64,000 nt of DNA, taken from positions 923,001 through 987,000 of the forward strand of contig NZ_FLRH01000004.1 in assembly GCF_900089585.1 (NCBI RefSeq), in the 5' to 3' direction. How positions within the stretch are numbered: position 1 is the first letter of the stretch; the number at the start of each line of letters is the position of its first letter. Source of the DNA: Micromonospora sediminicola (GTDB lineage: Bacteria > Actinomycetota > Actinomycetes > Mycobacteriales > Micromonosporaceae). The translations under genes were made by a program, and so were the position numbers. Below, piece after piece: positions 8,549 to 19,283 of the stretch. Under the pieces are notes generated by a model. The model searched no databases. It was not told the DNA's origin and was given only the letters and a program-made list of their open reading frames with translations.

Positions 8549-9100
8549 TCACTTGGTCCAGTGCTGGTTCACGATGTCGGTGGCCTGCTTCTCCCACTGG
8601 GCGTAGGCGTCGGGGTAGGCGGAGACCTGGACGGTCTGGGCGGCGTCGGTCAGGGGCATCTTGTCCCAGCCGTCGACCTGCTTCAGGCCCTTGAGGAAGG
8701 CCAGGGTGGAGTACTCGGGGTCGGTGATCTGCTCCGGCGTGCCCCAACCGGAGGAGGGGCGCTGCTGGAACAGGCCCAGCGAGTCGTGGTCATTCTTGTC
8801 GCCGAGGTGGCCGAGGTTCTCCAGCTTCGACTCCTGCAGGGCGGTGGCGATCGAGATGACCGCGGCCCGCTCCGGCAGGCCGGCCTTCTTCGTGACGGCG
8901 ATGATCGCCTTGGCGTTGGCGGTCTGCTCGTCGTTCAGGGTGATGCGCGACTGCTCGCCCTGCACGGACGCGACCGCGACGGGCTTGGCGGCGGCGTGGG
9001 CGGGGGTGTCGGCGTGGGCGGCGACCGGACCGGCGAACACGCCACCGGTGAAGGCCAGACCAGCGATACCGAGAATGCTCTTGCGCAGGATCGTGTTCAT
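8549..9100 (-). CDS. Secreted lysozyme-like (transglycosylase-fold) protein
   Basis: 183 aa from ATG 9098-9100, preceded by GGAG. The N-terminus MNTILRKSILGIAGLAFTGG is a signal peptide, probably cut after VAAHA. The mature part has AVISIATALQESKLENLGHL and HDSLGLFQQRPSSGWGTP, the pattern of actinobacterial lysozyme-fold proteins where the Glu in LQESK would be catalytic and LGLFQQRP forms the cleft. It ends WEKQATDIVNQHWTK. A role in cell-wall remodelling or secreted muralytic activity is inferred, not shown. The gene has a long upstream non-coding region and its own terminator, so it is likely a single transcript. Confidence 0.75.
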   Translation of the reverse strand: MNTILRKSILGIAGLAFTGGVFAGPVAAHADTPAHAAAKPVAVASVQGEQSRITLNDEQTANAKAIIAVTKKAGLPERAAVISIATALQESKLENLGHLGDKNDHDSLGLFQQRPSSGWGTPEQITDPEYSTLAFLKGLKQVDGWDKMPLTDAAQTVQVSAYPDAYAQWEKQATDIVNQHWTK

Positions 9101-9483
9101 GAGGGGGCTCCATTCGGGGGTCAACACACCCGGGGGGGTGCGGGCACCGTCAGGCGCGCGAAAAGCCTTGAAGGGGGATCCGGCACGCTCGTGGAGCCGG
9201 GGGGCCAGCTCACGGGGCCGGGGATGTCCGGCTGGCTCGCGGGGCGGGGGGCCTGCACGCGGCGCCGGGATGATGTGTAACGACCGGCGGCCTGCCGTCA
9301 TTCCCCGGGGACGGGGGTGGCGGCTCAGGGGTTCGCTGCCTGCTCGGTCGTTCACCCGTCTACAACGCCGCCGACCCGCCGCCGATTCCACGCCCGGGGT
9401 GCCGCCCACCACCGCTGAACCGGACAAGCCACCCCAGTCCACGCACCCGGGCGGGTGGAGACCGCGCGCATCCCGACCCCGCA

Positions 9484-9649
9484 GACACCCATGACGTTCC
9501 ACCCACCGGCCGCCAACCCCGCGAGTGGAACACCATGGGTGCCTCCCGGCCGCGGAGACACCCACCACGTTCCACCCAGCGCCCGCCAACCCCGTCAGTG
9601 GAACGCCATGGGTGCCTCCCGACCTCGCAGACACCCCTCACGTACCACC
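9484..9649. repeat. 73-bp tandem repeat, each unit a long hairpin
   Basis: Units start at 9484, 9557 and 9630 (third partial), period 73. In each full unit, 17-base arms pair: 9486-9502 with 9525-9541, and 9559-9575 with 9598-9614 (CACCCATGACGTTCCAC against GTGGAACACCATGGGTG, two mismatches or so). The loop is CCGCCAAC-rich. Differences between copies largely keep the pairing. Confidence 0.8.
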
Positions 9650-9708
9650 GGCGCCGGGACGTCTCCGGAACACGGACGCACTGCCTGTGCGCTCCCTTCC
9701 CTCCCCAC

Positions 9709-9760
9709 CGCTCGCCCGCTCGCCCGCTCGCCCGCCCGCTCGCCCGCTCGCCCGCTCGCC
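9709..9760. repeat. CGCTCGCC simple-sequence tract
   Basis: A run of GCTCGCCC octamers with small variations, directly before the GATCTTGG dyad. Non-coding on both strands as far as can be judged. Confidence 0.7.
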
Positions 9761-9812
9761 GAGATCTTGGAAGCAAACGGCCCCCAGAGGGACCCCGAAC
9801 TTCCAAGATCTC
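9761..9812. repeat. GAGATCTTGGAAG dyad
   Basis: Perfect 13-base inverted arms, 9761-9773 and 9800-9812 (GAGATCTTGGAAG / CTTCCAAGATCTC), around a 26-base loop. It resembles the dyad at 37731-37801 in size, GATCTTG edge and intergenic position. It may be a dispersed chromosomal repeat; it is not next to a stop codon, so a terminator role is unlikely. Confidence 0.75.
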
Positions 9813-9923
9813 CCCCAGAAGCGGACAGCCGACGCAATCCGCGCTTACGCCCGACTGAAAGCCACGACGTCGGGGAGCTGGCGGGGTCGGGGCCGAGCCC
9901 GCGACGGGGGCCGATCAACCCGA

Positions 9924-10060
9924 CGCCAGGACCGGGAGCGGCAGGTGGCGGCGGCATCCGGCGGGCGGAGACGCCGCCACGAAACACACGCCAGGACCGG
10001 GAGCGGCATGGCGGCGGCATCCGGCGGGCGGAGACGCCGCCACGACAAACACGGCAGGAC
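9924..10060. repeat. 64-bp tandem repeat with GTGGCGGCG hairpins
   Basis: Two near-identical units start at 9924 and 9989, with a third truncated start at 10052, all beginning CGSCAGGACCGGG. Each unit has an inverted pair: 9945-9953 with 9972-9980 and 10009-10016 with 10035-10042 (GTGGCGGCG/CGCCGCCAC). It lies about 40 bases beyond the stop of the DHH phosphoesterase gene. Confidence 0.75.
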
Positions 10061-10100
10061 CGGGCGACGGTGTCGGAGAAGCAGGCGGGAGGCGGGCCGG

Positions 10101-11132
10101 TCAGGAGTGCGGGGTGAGCACCTCGGCGCCGAGCGCGGCGCGGATGTTCCCGACCACCTCGTCGAGCGGGCCCCGGCCGGTGAAGCCGGCCGCGAACCGG
10201 TGCCCGCCGCCGCCGAGCGCCACCGCCACCCGGCTCACGTCCACCGCGCCCTTGCTGCGCAGCGAGACCGCCCACTCGGCGTCGCCGGACTGCTTGACCA
10301 CGCAGCTCACGTCCGCCTCGGCGGTGCAGCGCACCGAGTCGATCAGCGCCTCCAGCACGTACGCCGGCTGGTCGTGGCGGGCCAGGTCGTCGTGGGTCGC
10401 GTACGTCCAGACCAGGCCGTGCCCGGCGGCGGCGGCGGGTTCCAGCGTGGCCCGGCCGAGCACCTCGCCGAAGAGCCGCACGGCGCCGAACGGGCGGGTG
10501 TCGAAGATCCGCCGGGAGATGTCGCCGGGGCGGATGCCGGTGGCGAGCAGGCGGGCGGCCATCTCGTGCACCGCCGGGGTGGTCGCCTCGAAGCGGAACG
10601 AGCCGGTGTCGGTGGTCAGCGCCACGTAGAGCCCGGTCGCCATCTCCGCGTCCAGCGGGACGCCGAGCCGGTCCAGCAGGCCCAGCGCGACCACGGAGGT
10701 GGCCGCGGCGTGCGGGTCGACCAGGTTGATCCGGCCGAAGCCGGTGTTCGAGGCGTGGTGGTCGAGCACCAGCGACGTGCCCGCCCGGCCCAGCCGGTCG
10801 ACCAGGTCGCCCAGCCGGGAGTCGCCGGCCGCGTCGAAACAGATCACCAGGTCCGGATCCGGGTACGCGTCGTCCTGCGGCACCAGCAGCTCGACGCCGG
10901 GCAGCCAGCGGAACGGCTCGGGGACGCCGGGTGGGCCGGGGAAGGTCGCCTGGAGATGGCGTACGCCGAGCCGGCGCAGCCCCAGCCCGAAGCCGAGCAT
11001 GCTGCCGAGCGCGTCCCCGTCCGGGTTGACGTGGCAGATCAGGAGCACCCGCGCGTCGGCGGGGAGCCCGCGTACCGCCTCGACGGCGGCCGCCCACTCG
11101 GCGTCGGTGGGACCAGGGCCGGCCCCGGTCAC
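10101..11132 (-). CDS. DHH/DHHA1 phosphoesterase, NrnA type (nanoRNase / pAp phosphatase)
   Basis: 343 aa. The DHH catalytic core shows HVNPDGDALGS at residues 34-44, a metal-binding Asp in VICFDAAGDSRLG, the name-giving DHH in LVLDHHASNTGFG, and the C-terminal DHHA1 signature GGGGHRFAAG. NrnA-like enzymes degrade 2-5 nt RNA and dephosphorylate pAp; the related family also hydrolyses cyclic dinucleotide products. The GTG start (11130-11132) overlaps the rbfA stop by GTGA, and rbfA-nrnA coupling is common in Gram-positive bacteria. This places it in RNA turnover linked with the rbfA operon. Confidence 0.92.
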   Translation of the reverse strand: MTGAGPGPTDAEWAAAVEAVRGLPADARVLLICHVNPDGDALGSMLGFGLGLRRLGVRHLQATFPGPPGVPEPFRWLPGVELLVPQDDAYPDPDLVICFDAAGDSRLGDLVDRLGRAGTSLVLDHHASNTGFGRINLVDPHAAATSVVALGLLDRLGVPLDAEMATGLYVALTTDTGSFRFEATTPAVHEMAARLLATGIRPGDISRRIFDTRPFGAVRLFGEVLGRATLEPAAAAGHGLVWTYATHDDLARHDQPAYVLEALIDSVRCTAEADVSCVVKQSGDAEWAVSLRSKGAVDVSRVAVALGGGGHRFAAGFTGRGPLDEVVGNIRAALGAEVLTPHS

Positions 11133-11632
11133 CGGCGGTCGCCGCCGCGCGGTTCGTCGTCCCCGGTCGGCTCGTCCCCGGCCGCGGCGTTCCCGGCCGG
11201 CGAGTCCTCGTCCTCGTCCTCGACCCGGTACGGCTGGGCCTCGCCCGCGTAGGAGGACGTGGCGGCCAGCCGCTGCACCTCGGCGTCGGCGTTGCGCGCG
11301 GCCGCGAGCAGGTCGTCGATGTGCTTGACCTGGTCCTGCACGTCGTCGAGGACGAAGGTCAGCGTCGGCGAGTGTCGCAGCCCGAGGGCCTTGCCGACGG
11401 TGCTGCGCAGCATGCCCTTGGCGCTCTCCAGCGCGGCGGCGGTGCTCGCCTGGGCCGCCGCGTCGCCGAGCACGGTGTAGAAGACGGTGGCGTCGCGCAG
11501 GTCGGCGGTGATCCGGGCGTCGGTGATCGTGATCATGCCGAGCCGGGGGTCCTTGATCTGGCTCCGCACCAGCGACGCGACCAGTTCACGGATGCGCTCC
11601 GCGTGCCGGCGTACCTTGGCCGGATCCGACAT
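11129..11632 (-). CDS. rbfA: 30S ribosome-binding factor RbfA
   Basis: 167 aa. Late-stage 30S maturation factor with a KH-like fold: ADPAKVRRHAERIREL-type start (here MSDPAKVRRHAERI), VRSQIKDPRLGMITITDARI and LRHSPTLTFVLDD are typical. The extra C-terminal about 45 residues are acidic (DEDEDSPAGNAA) as in other actinobacteria. The ATG is at 11630-11632; the long upstream open frame is not RbfA-like. Downstream the DHH phosphoesterase overlaps by four bases. Confidence 0.95.
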   Translation of the reverse strand: MSDPAKVRRHAERIRELVASLVRSQIKDPRLGMITITDARITADLRDATVFYTVLGDAAAQASTAAALESAKGMLRSTVGKALGLRHSPTLTFVLDDVQDQVKHIDDLLAAARNADAEVQRLAATSSYAGEAQPYRVEDEDEDSPAGNAAAGDEPTGDDEPRGGDRR

Positions 11633-11645
11633 GTCCCCACCTCCA

Positions 11646-11705
11646 CGATCACGGTTCACCGGCCCCGACCCCGTGCCCGGCGCGTCGGGCGCCGTGCCGT
11701 GATCG
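11646..11705 (-). promoter_or_regulatory. Stem-loop in the rbfA leader
   Basis: Perfect 9-base arms CGATCACGG (11646-11654) and CCGTGATCG (11697-11705) enclose a smaller GCCCG/CGGGC hairpin. It lies 14 bases before the rbfA start in a 200-base leader. A -10-like TAATGT (complement of 11770-11775) lies upstream. It could be a regulatory leader structure; nothing else supports this. Confidence 0.35.
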
Positions 11706-11835
11706 GGAGCCGTCGGCCGGAGACGGACGACGCCGGGCGCCGCCGGGTCCGACCGCCCAACGTCGAAGAACATTACCCGCGTCCGGTCGGGCGTCGCGCG
11801 GCACGGCCGGGCTGCCGCGCGACGCGCCGACGGCG

Positions 11836-12129
11836 TCAGTCGTCCGCGCCGTGCAGGCGGCGGCGTACCGACAGCAGTTCGGTCTCCGGACGGGCGGCGA
11901 CCAGCCGCTCGCAGGAGTCGAGCACCTCGCGGACGTGGGCCGGCTCGGCGGCCACCACGGCCACCCCGATCTCGGCCCGGCCGTGCAGGTCGAGCGCGCC
12001 CACCTCGGCGGCGGAGACCTCGAACTTGCGCAGCGCGGCGACGATCGGCCGGACGTAGGACCGCTTGGCCTTCAGGGAGCGGGAGTCGCCCGAGAGCAAC
12101 AGGTCGAACAGCGCGGTTCCGGTATACAC
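11836..12129 (-). CDS. DUF503 family protein (YlxP-like)
   Basis: 97 aa starting VYTGTALFDLLLSGDSRSLK from GTG 12127-12129. The small alpha/beta family (ferredoxin-like fold) is nearly always encoded between infB and rbfA and is thought to take part in ribosome assembly or translation; its biochemical role is not settled. VRPIVAALRKFEVSAAEVG and LDSCERLVAARPETELLSVRRRL match the family. The longer frame upstream is arginine-rich and unlike the family. Confidence 0.88.
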   Translation of the reverse strand: MYTGTALFDLLLSGDSRSLKAKRSYVRPIVAALRKFEVSAAEVGALDLHGRAEIGVAVVAAEPAHVREVLDSCERLVAARPETELLSVRRRLHGADD

Positions 12130-12170
12130 GGCGAGCAACGGTACGCGGGCGGGCACCGCCCGGCACGCGA

Positions 12171-13214
12171 TTAAGGGGCGACCGCCACCAGCACGTCCCG
12201 CTCGATCGCCTGGTCGACCCGGTGGGCGAGGTCCCGCCAGCCGGGCCCGTCGACCACCCGCAGACCGGCGTCGGTCAGCACCGCCTCCGCCGCCGCGCGC
12301 GGCGCCACGTGGGTGTTCCAGGACAACCCCACCGCGCCGCCCGGCCGCAGCAGCTCCCGCCACACCGGTACGGCGGCGCTGAGCAGTTCCAGCGGGCTGC
12401 GGGACAACCCTTGCCCGGTGCGGCTGCCGTGGGCCACCCCGTACGGCGCGTCGGTAACGATCACGTCGGCGCAGCGGGGCCGCAGCACCTCGCGGGACCG
12501 GGTGGTGTCGGTGTTCAGCACGACGACCCGCTGGGTGACGCCGGCCCGGTGCGCGTCCCGGGACGGGGAGAGCACCGCCTCGAAGCGGCGGGCGACCAGC
12601 TTGCGGTCCCGGCGCACCGACGTGGTCTCCGCCGTGTGCTTGAGCCGCTTGCGGCGCAACCAGGTACGCAGGAACGCCGTGTACGCCTCCACGTCCTGGA
12701 GGTCGCGTTCGACCCCGATGCCGTCGTGGCCGTACATGAGCGCCTGGTTGAGCGTGGTGCCCCGGCCGCAGAGCGGGTCCAGCACCACCAGCCCGCCGTC
12801 GAGCATCCGGGGCGCGGCGGCCGAGGCGAGCAGCGTGACGTTGAGCAGCAGCCGGGTGAACTGCTCGTTGGTCTTGCCGGCGTACTTCTGGATGGTGATC
12901 AGGTCGGAGTCGTAGTGCGCCAGCGGGTGCAGCGGCACCGGCCGGAGCAGGTCGTCGCCGACCCGCTCGAAGAGCGCGTACGCCGCCGACAGGTTCGCCA
13001 GGTGGGCCAGGTCGCGGGTGCCGAGCCCGGGCTCGGGGGCGGTGAAGGTCAGGTACTCCACCCCGCCGATCCGCTCCGCCGCGACGTCGGCGGGGGCCGC
13101 GTCGAGCATCCCGGAGCCGGCGAAGATCTCCAATTCGGCGCGGGTCAGCCGGCCGGCGGCGTCGGCGTAGACGCGGTTGGCGGACGGGGCGAGCAGCAGC
13201 GCGTACCTGGGCAC
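12171..13214 (-). CDS. Trm11-like RNA methylase (UPF0020 type)
   Basis: 347 aa from GTG 13212-13214 (VPRYALLLAPSANRVYADAA). The N-terminal part resembles a THUMP-like RNA-binding domain. The C-terminal half is a Rossmann methyltransferase: VVLDPLCGRGTTLNQALMYG as the SAM motif and VIVTDAPYGVAHG as the catalytic D-PPY-like motif of N2-guanine or N6-adenine methylases. The usual partner of eukaryotic Trm11 acts on tRNA G10; the bacterial target is unknown. Its location between infB and the DUF503 gene suggests a tRNA or rRNA modification role. Other N-methylases cannot be excluded. Confidence 0.8.
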   Translation of the reverse strand: MPRYALLLAPSANRVYADAAGRLTRAELEIFAGSGMLDAAPADVAAERIGGVEYLTFTAPEPGLGTRDLAHLANLSAAYALFERVGDDLLRPVPLHPLAHYDSDLITIQKYAGKTNEQFTRLLLNVTLLASAAAPRMLDGGLVVLDPLCGRGTTLNQALMYGHDGIGVERDLQDVEAYTAFLRTWLRRKRLKHTAETTSVRRDRKLVARRFEAVLSPSRDAHRAGVTQRVVVLNTDTTRSREVLRPRCADVIVTDAPYGVAHGSRTGQGLSRSPLELLSAAVPVWRELLRPGGAVGLSWNTHVAPRAAAEAVLTDAGLRVVDGPGWRDLAHRVDQAIERDVLVAVAP

Positions 13215-13244
13215 GCCGGAGATTGTTCCAGCCTGCGGAAACGG

Positions 13245-13276
13245 CGACGGCCGGGGCCCTGGGGCCCCGGCCGTCG
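13245..13276 (-). terminator. Terminator after infB
   Basis: 14-base perfect stem (CGACGGCCGGGGCC, 13245-13258, with 13263-13276) and a CTGG loop, about 15 bases after the infB stop on the minus strand. It separates infB from the RNA methylase gene. Confidence 0.8.
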
Positions 13277-13290
13277 TCATGTCACACCGC

Positions 13291-16284
<2,994 letters not shown>

Positions 16285-16399
16285 TGCACTCCTCACTCCG
16301 AGGTCGTGCGGGCAGCACCCGCAGCGACCTCACTCGTGCACTTGAAGCCTGGTCATTTCAGGGACTTCATCGTGTGCTCATGTCGGTCGTCCTACCTTG

Positions 16400-16714
16400 C
16401 TAGCGACCCTCGACCGGACGGGCTTGACCGGTCGTCGGGGGTTGCGCGTCGACGTGCTCCGCGAGCGCACCGTGGTCGGGGACCCCGGTGACGCGCAGCG
16501 CCCGCCCGAAGGCGCGGCGCCGCACCGCTTGCGCGAAGCAGGCCGGATTGGGGTGCATGTTCGCTCCCCGACCCGGCAGTCTGCGGACCGGATCGGGCCG
16601 AAGACTGGTCTGACCAGCCTTGTCACCGACCGCGACGACCCGCAGCAACTCGCTGGCCGGCGCTCGTTTCCGGCAGCCCACACAGGTGCGCTCCGGCAGC
16701 GCGCGTCGTGCCAC
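16400..16714 (-). CDS. ylxR: YlxR family RNA-binding protein
   Basis: 104 aa with GTG start at 16712-16714. The family (DUF448) signature RTCVGCRKRAP is at the N-terminus, and GRGANMHPNPACFAQAVRRRAFGRAL follows in which the basic surface would bind RNA. YlxR lies between nusA and infB in most bacteria; here it starts 15 bases after the nusA stop and infB begins 115 bases downstream. It has been linked to RNA processing with RNase P; that is from other species. Confidence 0.92.
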   Translation of the reverse strand: MARRALPERTCVGCRKRAPASELLRVVAVGDKAGQTSLRPDPVRRLPGRGANMHPNPACFAQAVRRRAFGRALRVTGVPDHGALAEHVDAQPPTTGQARPVEGR

Positions 16715-16729
16715 TGAGCAAGTCTACCC

Positions 16730-17773
16730 CTAGCTGCTCGAGATCGCGCCGCCCGGCTCCGGGACGTGATCAGCTCCGCCCCGCGCGGACGGGCCGGCGG
16801 TCTCCGCGTCGGAGCGGATGTCGATCCGCCAACCGGTCAGGCGGGCCGCGAGGCGGGCGTTCTGCCCTTCCCGGCCGATCGCGAGCGAGAGCTGGAAGTC
16901 CGGAACGGTGACCCGGGCGGTACGGCTGGCCAGGTCGACCACCTCGACCCGCAGGGCCTTGGCCGGCGAGAGGGCGTTGCCGACGAAGGTGGCCGGGTCG
17001 TCCGACCAGTCGATGATGTCGATCTTCTCGCCGTGCAGCTCGCTCATCACCGCGCGGACCCGCTGGCCCATCGGGCCGATGCAGGCGCCCTTGGCGTTGA
17101 CGCCGGAAGCGGTCGACCGGACGGCGATCTTCGTGCGGTGACCTGCCTCACGGGCGATCGCGCCGATCTCCACCGTACCGTCGGCGATCTCCGGCACCTC
17201 CAGCGCGAACAGCTTCTTCACCAGCGCCGGGTGCGAACGGGACAGCGTGATCTGCGGCCCGCGCATTCCCTTGGCGACGTGCACCACGACGCAGCGGATC
17301 CGCTCGCCGTGCTCGTACCGCTCGCCGGGGACCTGCTCGGACTGGGGCAGGACGCCCTCCAGCTTGCCCAGGTCGACGCTGACGATGCCCTTCTCCCGGC
17401 GGGTCTCGTGCGCCTGCACCACGCCGGTGACCAGGTCACCGTCGCGGCCGACGTACTCGCCGAAGTGCACCTCGTCGGTGGCCTCCCGCAGCCGCTGGAG
17501 GATCACCTGCTTCGCGGTCATGGCGGCGATCCGACCGAAGTCGTGCGGGGTGTCGTCCCACTCCCGGGTCACCGTGCCGTCGGCGTCCAGCTCCTGCGCG
17601 TAGACCGAGGCGGCCCCGCTCTTGCGGTCGATCTCCACCCGGGCGTGCGCCTCGGCGCCGTCGGTGTGCCGGTAGGCGGTCAGCAGCGCGGTCTCGATCG
17701 CCGCGAGGATCGTGTCGAACGGGATCTCCCGCTCGCGCTCCAGGGCGCGCAGCGCCGCGAGGTCGATGTTCAC
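16730..17773 (-). CDS. nusA: Transcription termination/antitermination protein NusA
   Basis: 347 aa, the usual actinobacterial length, lacking the E. coli-type C-terminal acidic repeats. N-terminal RNA-polymerase-binding domain ([39 protein letters not shown]) is followed by an S1 domain with [20 protein letters not shown], then two KH domains with [14 protein letters not shown] and [17 protein letters not shown]. The GTG start (17771-17773) overlaps the rimP stop (GTGA), so both are translated in coupled fashion. It binds paused RNA polymerase and controls pausing and antitermination. Confidence 0.96.
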   Translation of the reverse strand: MNIDLAALRALEREREIPFDTILAAIETALLTAYRHTDGAEAHARVEIDRKSGAASVYAQELDADGTVTREWDDTPHDFGRIAAMTAKQVILQRLREATDEVHFGEYVGRDGDLVTGVVQAHETRREKGIVSVDLGKLEGVLPQSEQVPGERYEHGERIRCVVVHVAKGMRGPQITLSRSHPALVKKLFALEVPEIADGTVEIGAIAREAGHRTKIAVRSTASGVNAKGACIGPMGQRVRAVMSELHGEKIDIIDWSDDPATFVGNALSPAKALRVEVVDLASRTARVTVPDFQLSLAIGREGQNARLAARLTGWRIDIRSDAETAGPSARGGADHVPEPGGAISSS

Positions 17774-18420
17774 CTCTCCTCGTCCTCCAGATCTTCGTCG
17801 TCGTCGTCGATGTCGGTGTCGTCACCGAGGTCCTCGTCGTCCAGGCGGGAGAACTCCACCTGGACCCGGCCGGGGCCCAGTTCGGCGTACGCGTGCGTGA
17901 CGGGCCCGGCGTCGCTCTCCAGCTCCACCCGCTCGTCGTCGGCGGCCGTCACCCGGCCGGTGAGCTGCCGGTCGCCGGCCCCGCCGCGCACGGTGACCTT
18001 GACCAGCCGGCCGACGTTGCGTCGCCAGTGCCGGGGCAGGGTGAGCGGACGGTCCACACCGGGGGAGCTGACCTCCAGCTGGTACTCGCCGGCGACGATG
18101 TCGCCGCCGGCCTCCTCGGCCGCGTCCAGCGCCGCGGAGACCGCCCGGGACACGTCCGCGACGGCGTCCAGGTTGATCCCGCCGTCGGCGTCCACGATCA
18201 CCCGGACCACGTGCCGCCGGCCGGCCCGGGAGACGGAGAGGTCCTCCAGGTCGTAGCCGGCAGCGGTGACCACCGGCTCGATCACCTCGCGCAGCCGGGT
18301 CCGGCGCGCGGCGAGGTCGCCGCGGGGTGCGCCGCCCCGGTCCGCGCCGCGGGGGCCGTCGGACCGGCGAGGCCGTCCGCTGGGCCCCGTCGGCCGGGTG
18401 GCACGGCCACGCTGCGTCAT
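17770..18420 (-). CDS. rimP: Ribosome maturation factor RimP
   Basis: 216 aa. 30S assembly factor. The core has [42 protein letters not shown] and [12 protein letters not shown], which is diagnostic. The extra N-terminal about 40 residues are basic ([16 protein letters not shown]) and the C-terminus is very acidic ([17 protein letters not shown]). Start ATG 18418-18420 after GAGAGG. First gene of the nusA operon; its stop overlaps the nusA GTG. Confidence 0.94.
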   Translation of the reverse strand: MTQRGRATRPTGPSGRPRRSDGPRGADRGGAPRGDLAARRTRLREVIEPVVTAAGYDLEDLSVSRAGRRHVVRVIVDADGGINLDAVADVSRAVSAALDAAEEAGGDIVAGEYQLEVSSPGVDRPLTLPRHWRRNVGRLVKVTVRGGAGDRQLTGRVTAADDERVELESDAGPVTHAYAELGPGRVQVEFSRLDDEDLGDDTDIDDDDEDLEDEER

Positions 18421-18443
18421 TCCGCGTACCTCTCTGCTGTTGC

Positions 18444-18462
18444 CACGGCCCACCGGGCCGTG
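18444..18462 (-). promoter_or_regulatory. Hairpin in the rimP-nusA leader
   Basis: Perfect 8-base arms CACGGCCC/GGGCCGTG with a 3-base loop, ending 24 bases before the rimP start. It is in the divergent promoter region shared with the Tat lipoprotein gene. A role in the leader is a guess. Confidence 0.35.
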
Positions 18463-18609
18463 TTGGTCCCGCGCCGGCGCGGGCGGTCGTCCCGCCATGC
18501 CGGTACGCCACCGGGGCGTCCGCGCCCGGTGGCTGCGCAGAGCGTAACGCTTGGGCGCGGCGGCGGCCCGGGCGGCGCACCGACGACCCTGCCCCACGGG
18601 GCGGCGGAG

Positions 18610-19137
18610 ATGGTGTTGACTTGTGCGGTGGGGACCGGCAGAACACCATCCGACCAGGTCAGAGCGGGGCATTCCCGGCGTCGCCTGCTGCGCGCGGGCG
18701 CGCTCGTGGCGCTGGGTGGCGCGACCGCGCCGCTGACTGGTTGTGATCTTTTCGACCGTGACGACGAGCCGTCGCCGCCGGACGCGTTGGAGCCGTTGGC
18801 GGCCGAGGCGCTCGCCCTGGAGGCCCGCTACCGGGCGGCGGCGACCGCCGCGCCAGCGCTCGCCGCGCGGCTGACCCCGATCGCCGACGCGCACCGGGCG
18901 CACGCCGACGAACTGCGCCGGGTGATCGGTCGGCCGGCGCCCTCCGGCACGCCGGCGGCCGACCCGTCGGGCGCGCCGGTCACCGAGCCGGACGGGGTGC
19001 TGACCGACCTGCGCCGGGCCGAGCAGCAGGGCCGGACCAACGCCGCGAAGGCGTGCGCCGCCGCGCCGGCCGAGCGGGCCGCGCTGCTCGGCTCGATCGC
19101 CGCCGCCCGGGCCACCCACGTGGAGGCCCTGAAGTGA
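18610..19137 (+). CDS. Tat-exported lipoprotein with helical domain
   Basis: 175 aa from ATG 18610 (a GTG at about 18628 is an alternative). The N-terminus carries RRRLLRAG, a twin-arginine motif, a hydrophobic segment and a lipobox LTGC, so the mature protein should be a lipid-anchored exoprotein. The rest is almost all Ala-rich helix ([40 protein letters not shown]) and resembles one half of a ferritin-like bundle. The next gene overlaps by GTGA, and the two are likely partners. Function unknown. Confidence 0.75.
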   Translation: MVLTCAVGTGRTPSDQVRAGHSRRRLLRAGALVALGGATAPLTGCDLFDRDDEPSPPDALEPLAAEALALEARYRAAATAAPALAARLTPIADAHRAHADELRRVIGRPAPSGTPAADPSGAPVTEPDGVLTDLRRAEQQGRTNAAKACAAAPAERAALLGSIAAARATHVEALK

Positions 19138-19283
19138 GCGAACGCACCGAGCGCAGCGAGGGCCGTGAGCGCACGCCCGGCTTGCACAGCGTGAGCGAAC
19201 GCACCGAGCGCAGCGAGGGCCGTGAGCGCACGCCCGGCTTGCACAGCGTGAGCGAACGCACCGAGCGCAGCGAGGGCCGCCAG
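19134..19283 (+). repeat. 57-bp tandem repeat starting GTGAGCG
   Basis: Copies begin at 19134, 19191 and 19248 (period 57, third partial to about 19283). Each starts GTGAGCGAACGCACCGAGCG. The first copy sits exactly on the stop/start overlap of the two flanking genes. Because 57 is a multiple of three, the copies stay in frame with the downstream protein. Confidence 0.85.

Larger units (their letters stand above)
9101..10100. other. 1-kb repeat-rich intergenic region
   Basis: No reading frame here has the codon pattern of a gene. The first about 200 bases are the leader and promoter region of the secreted lysozyme-like gene (minus strand), rich in C runs and small stems. The rest holds a 73-bp tandem hairpin repeat (9484-9649), a CGCTCGCC simple repeat (about 9709-9760), a GATCTTGG dyad (9761-9812) and a 64-bp tandem hairpin repeat (9924-10060). 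Confidence 0.7.

Noticed and set aside
9101-9420. A c-di-AMP (ydaO-type) riboswitch upstream of the secreted lysozyme-like gene
   Set aside because: Such switches often precede wall-hydrolase genes in actinomycetes, and a GGGTGAACGACC/CGAACCCC pair at about 9320-9360 on the minus strand looked suggestive, but other conserved core segments could not be matched. A covariance-model search (RF00379) would decide.
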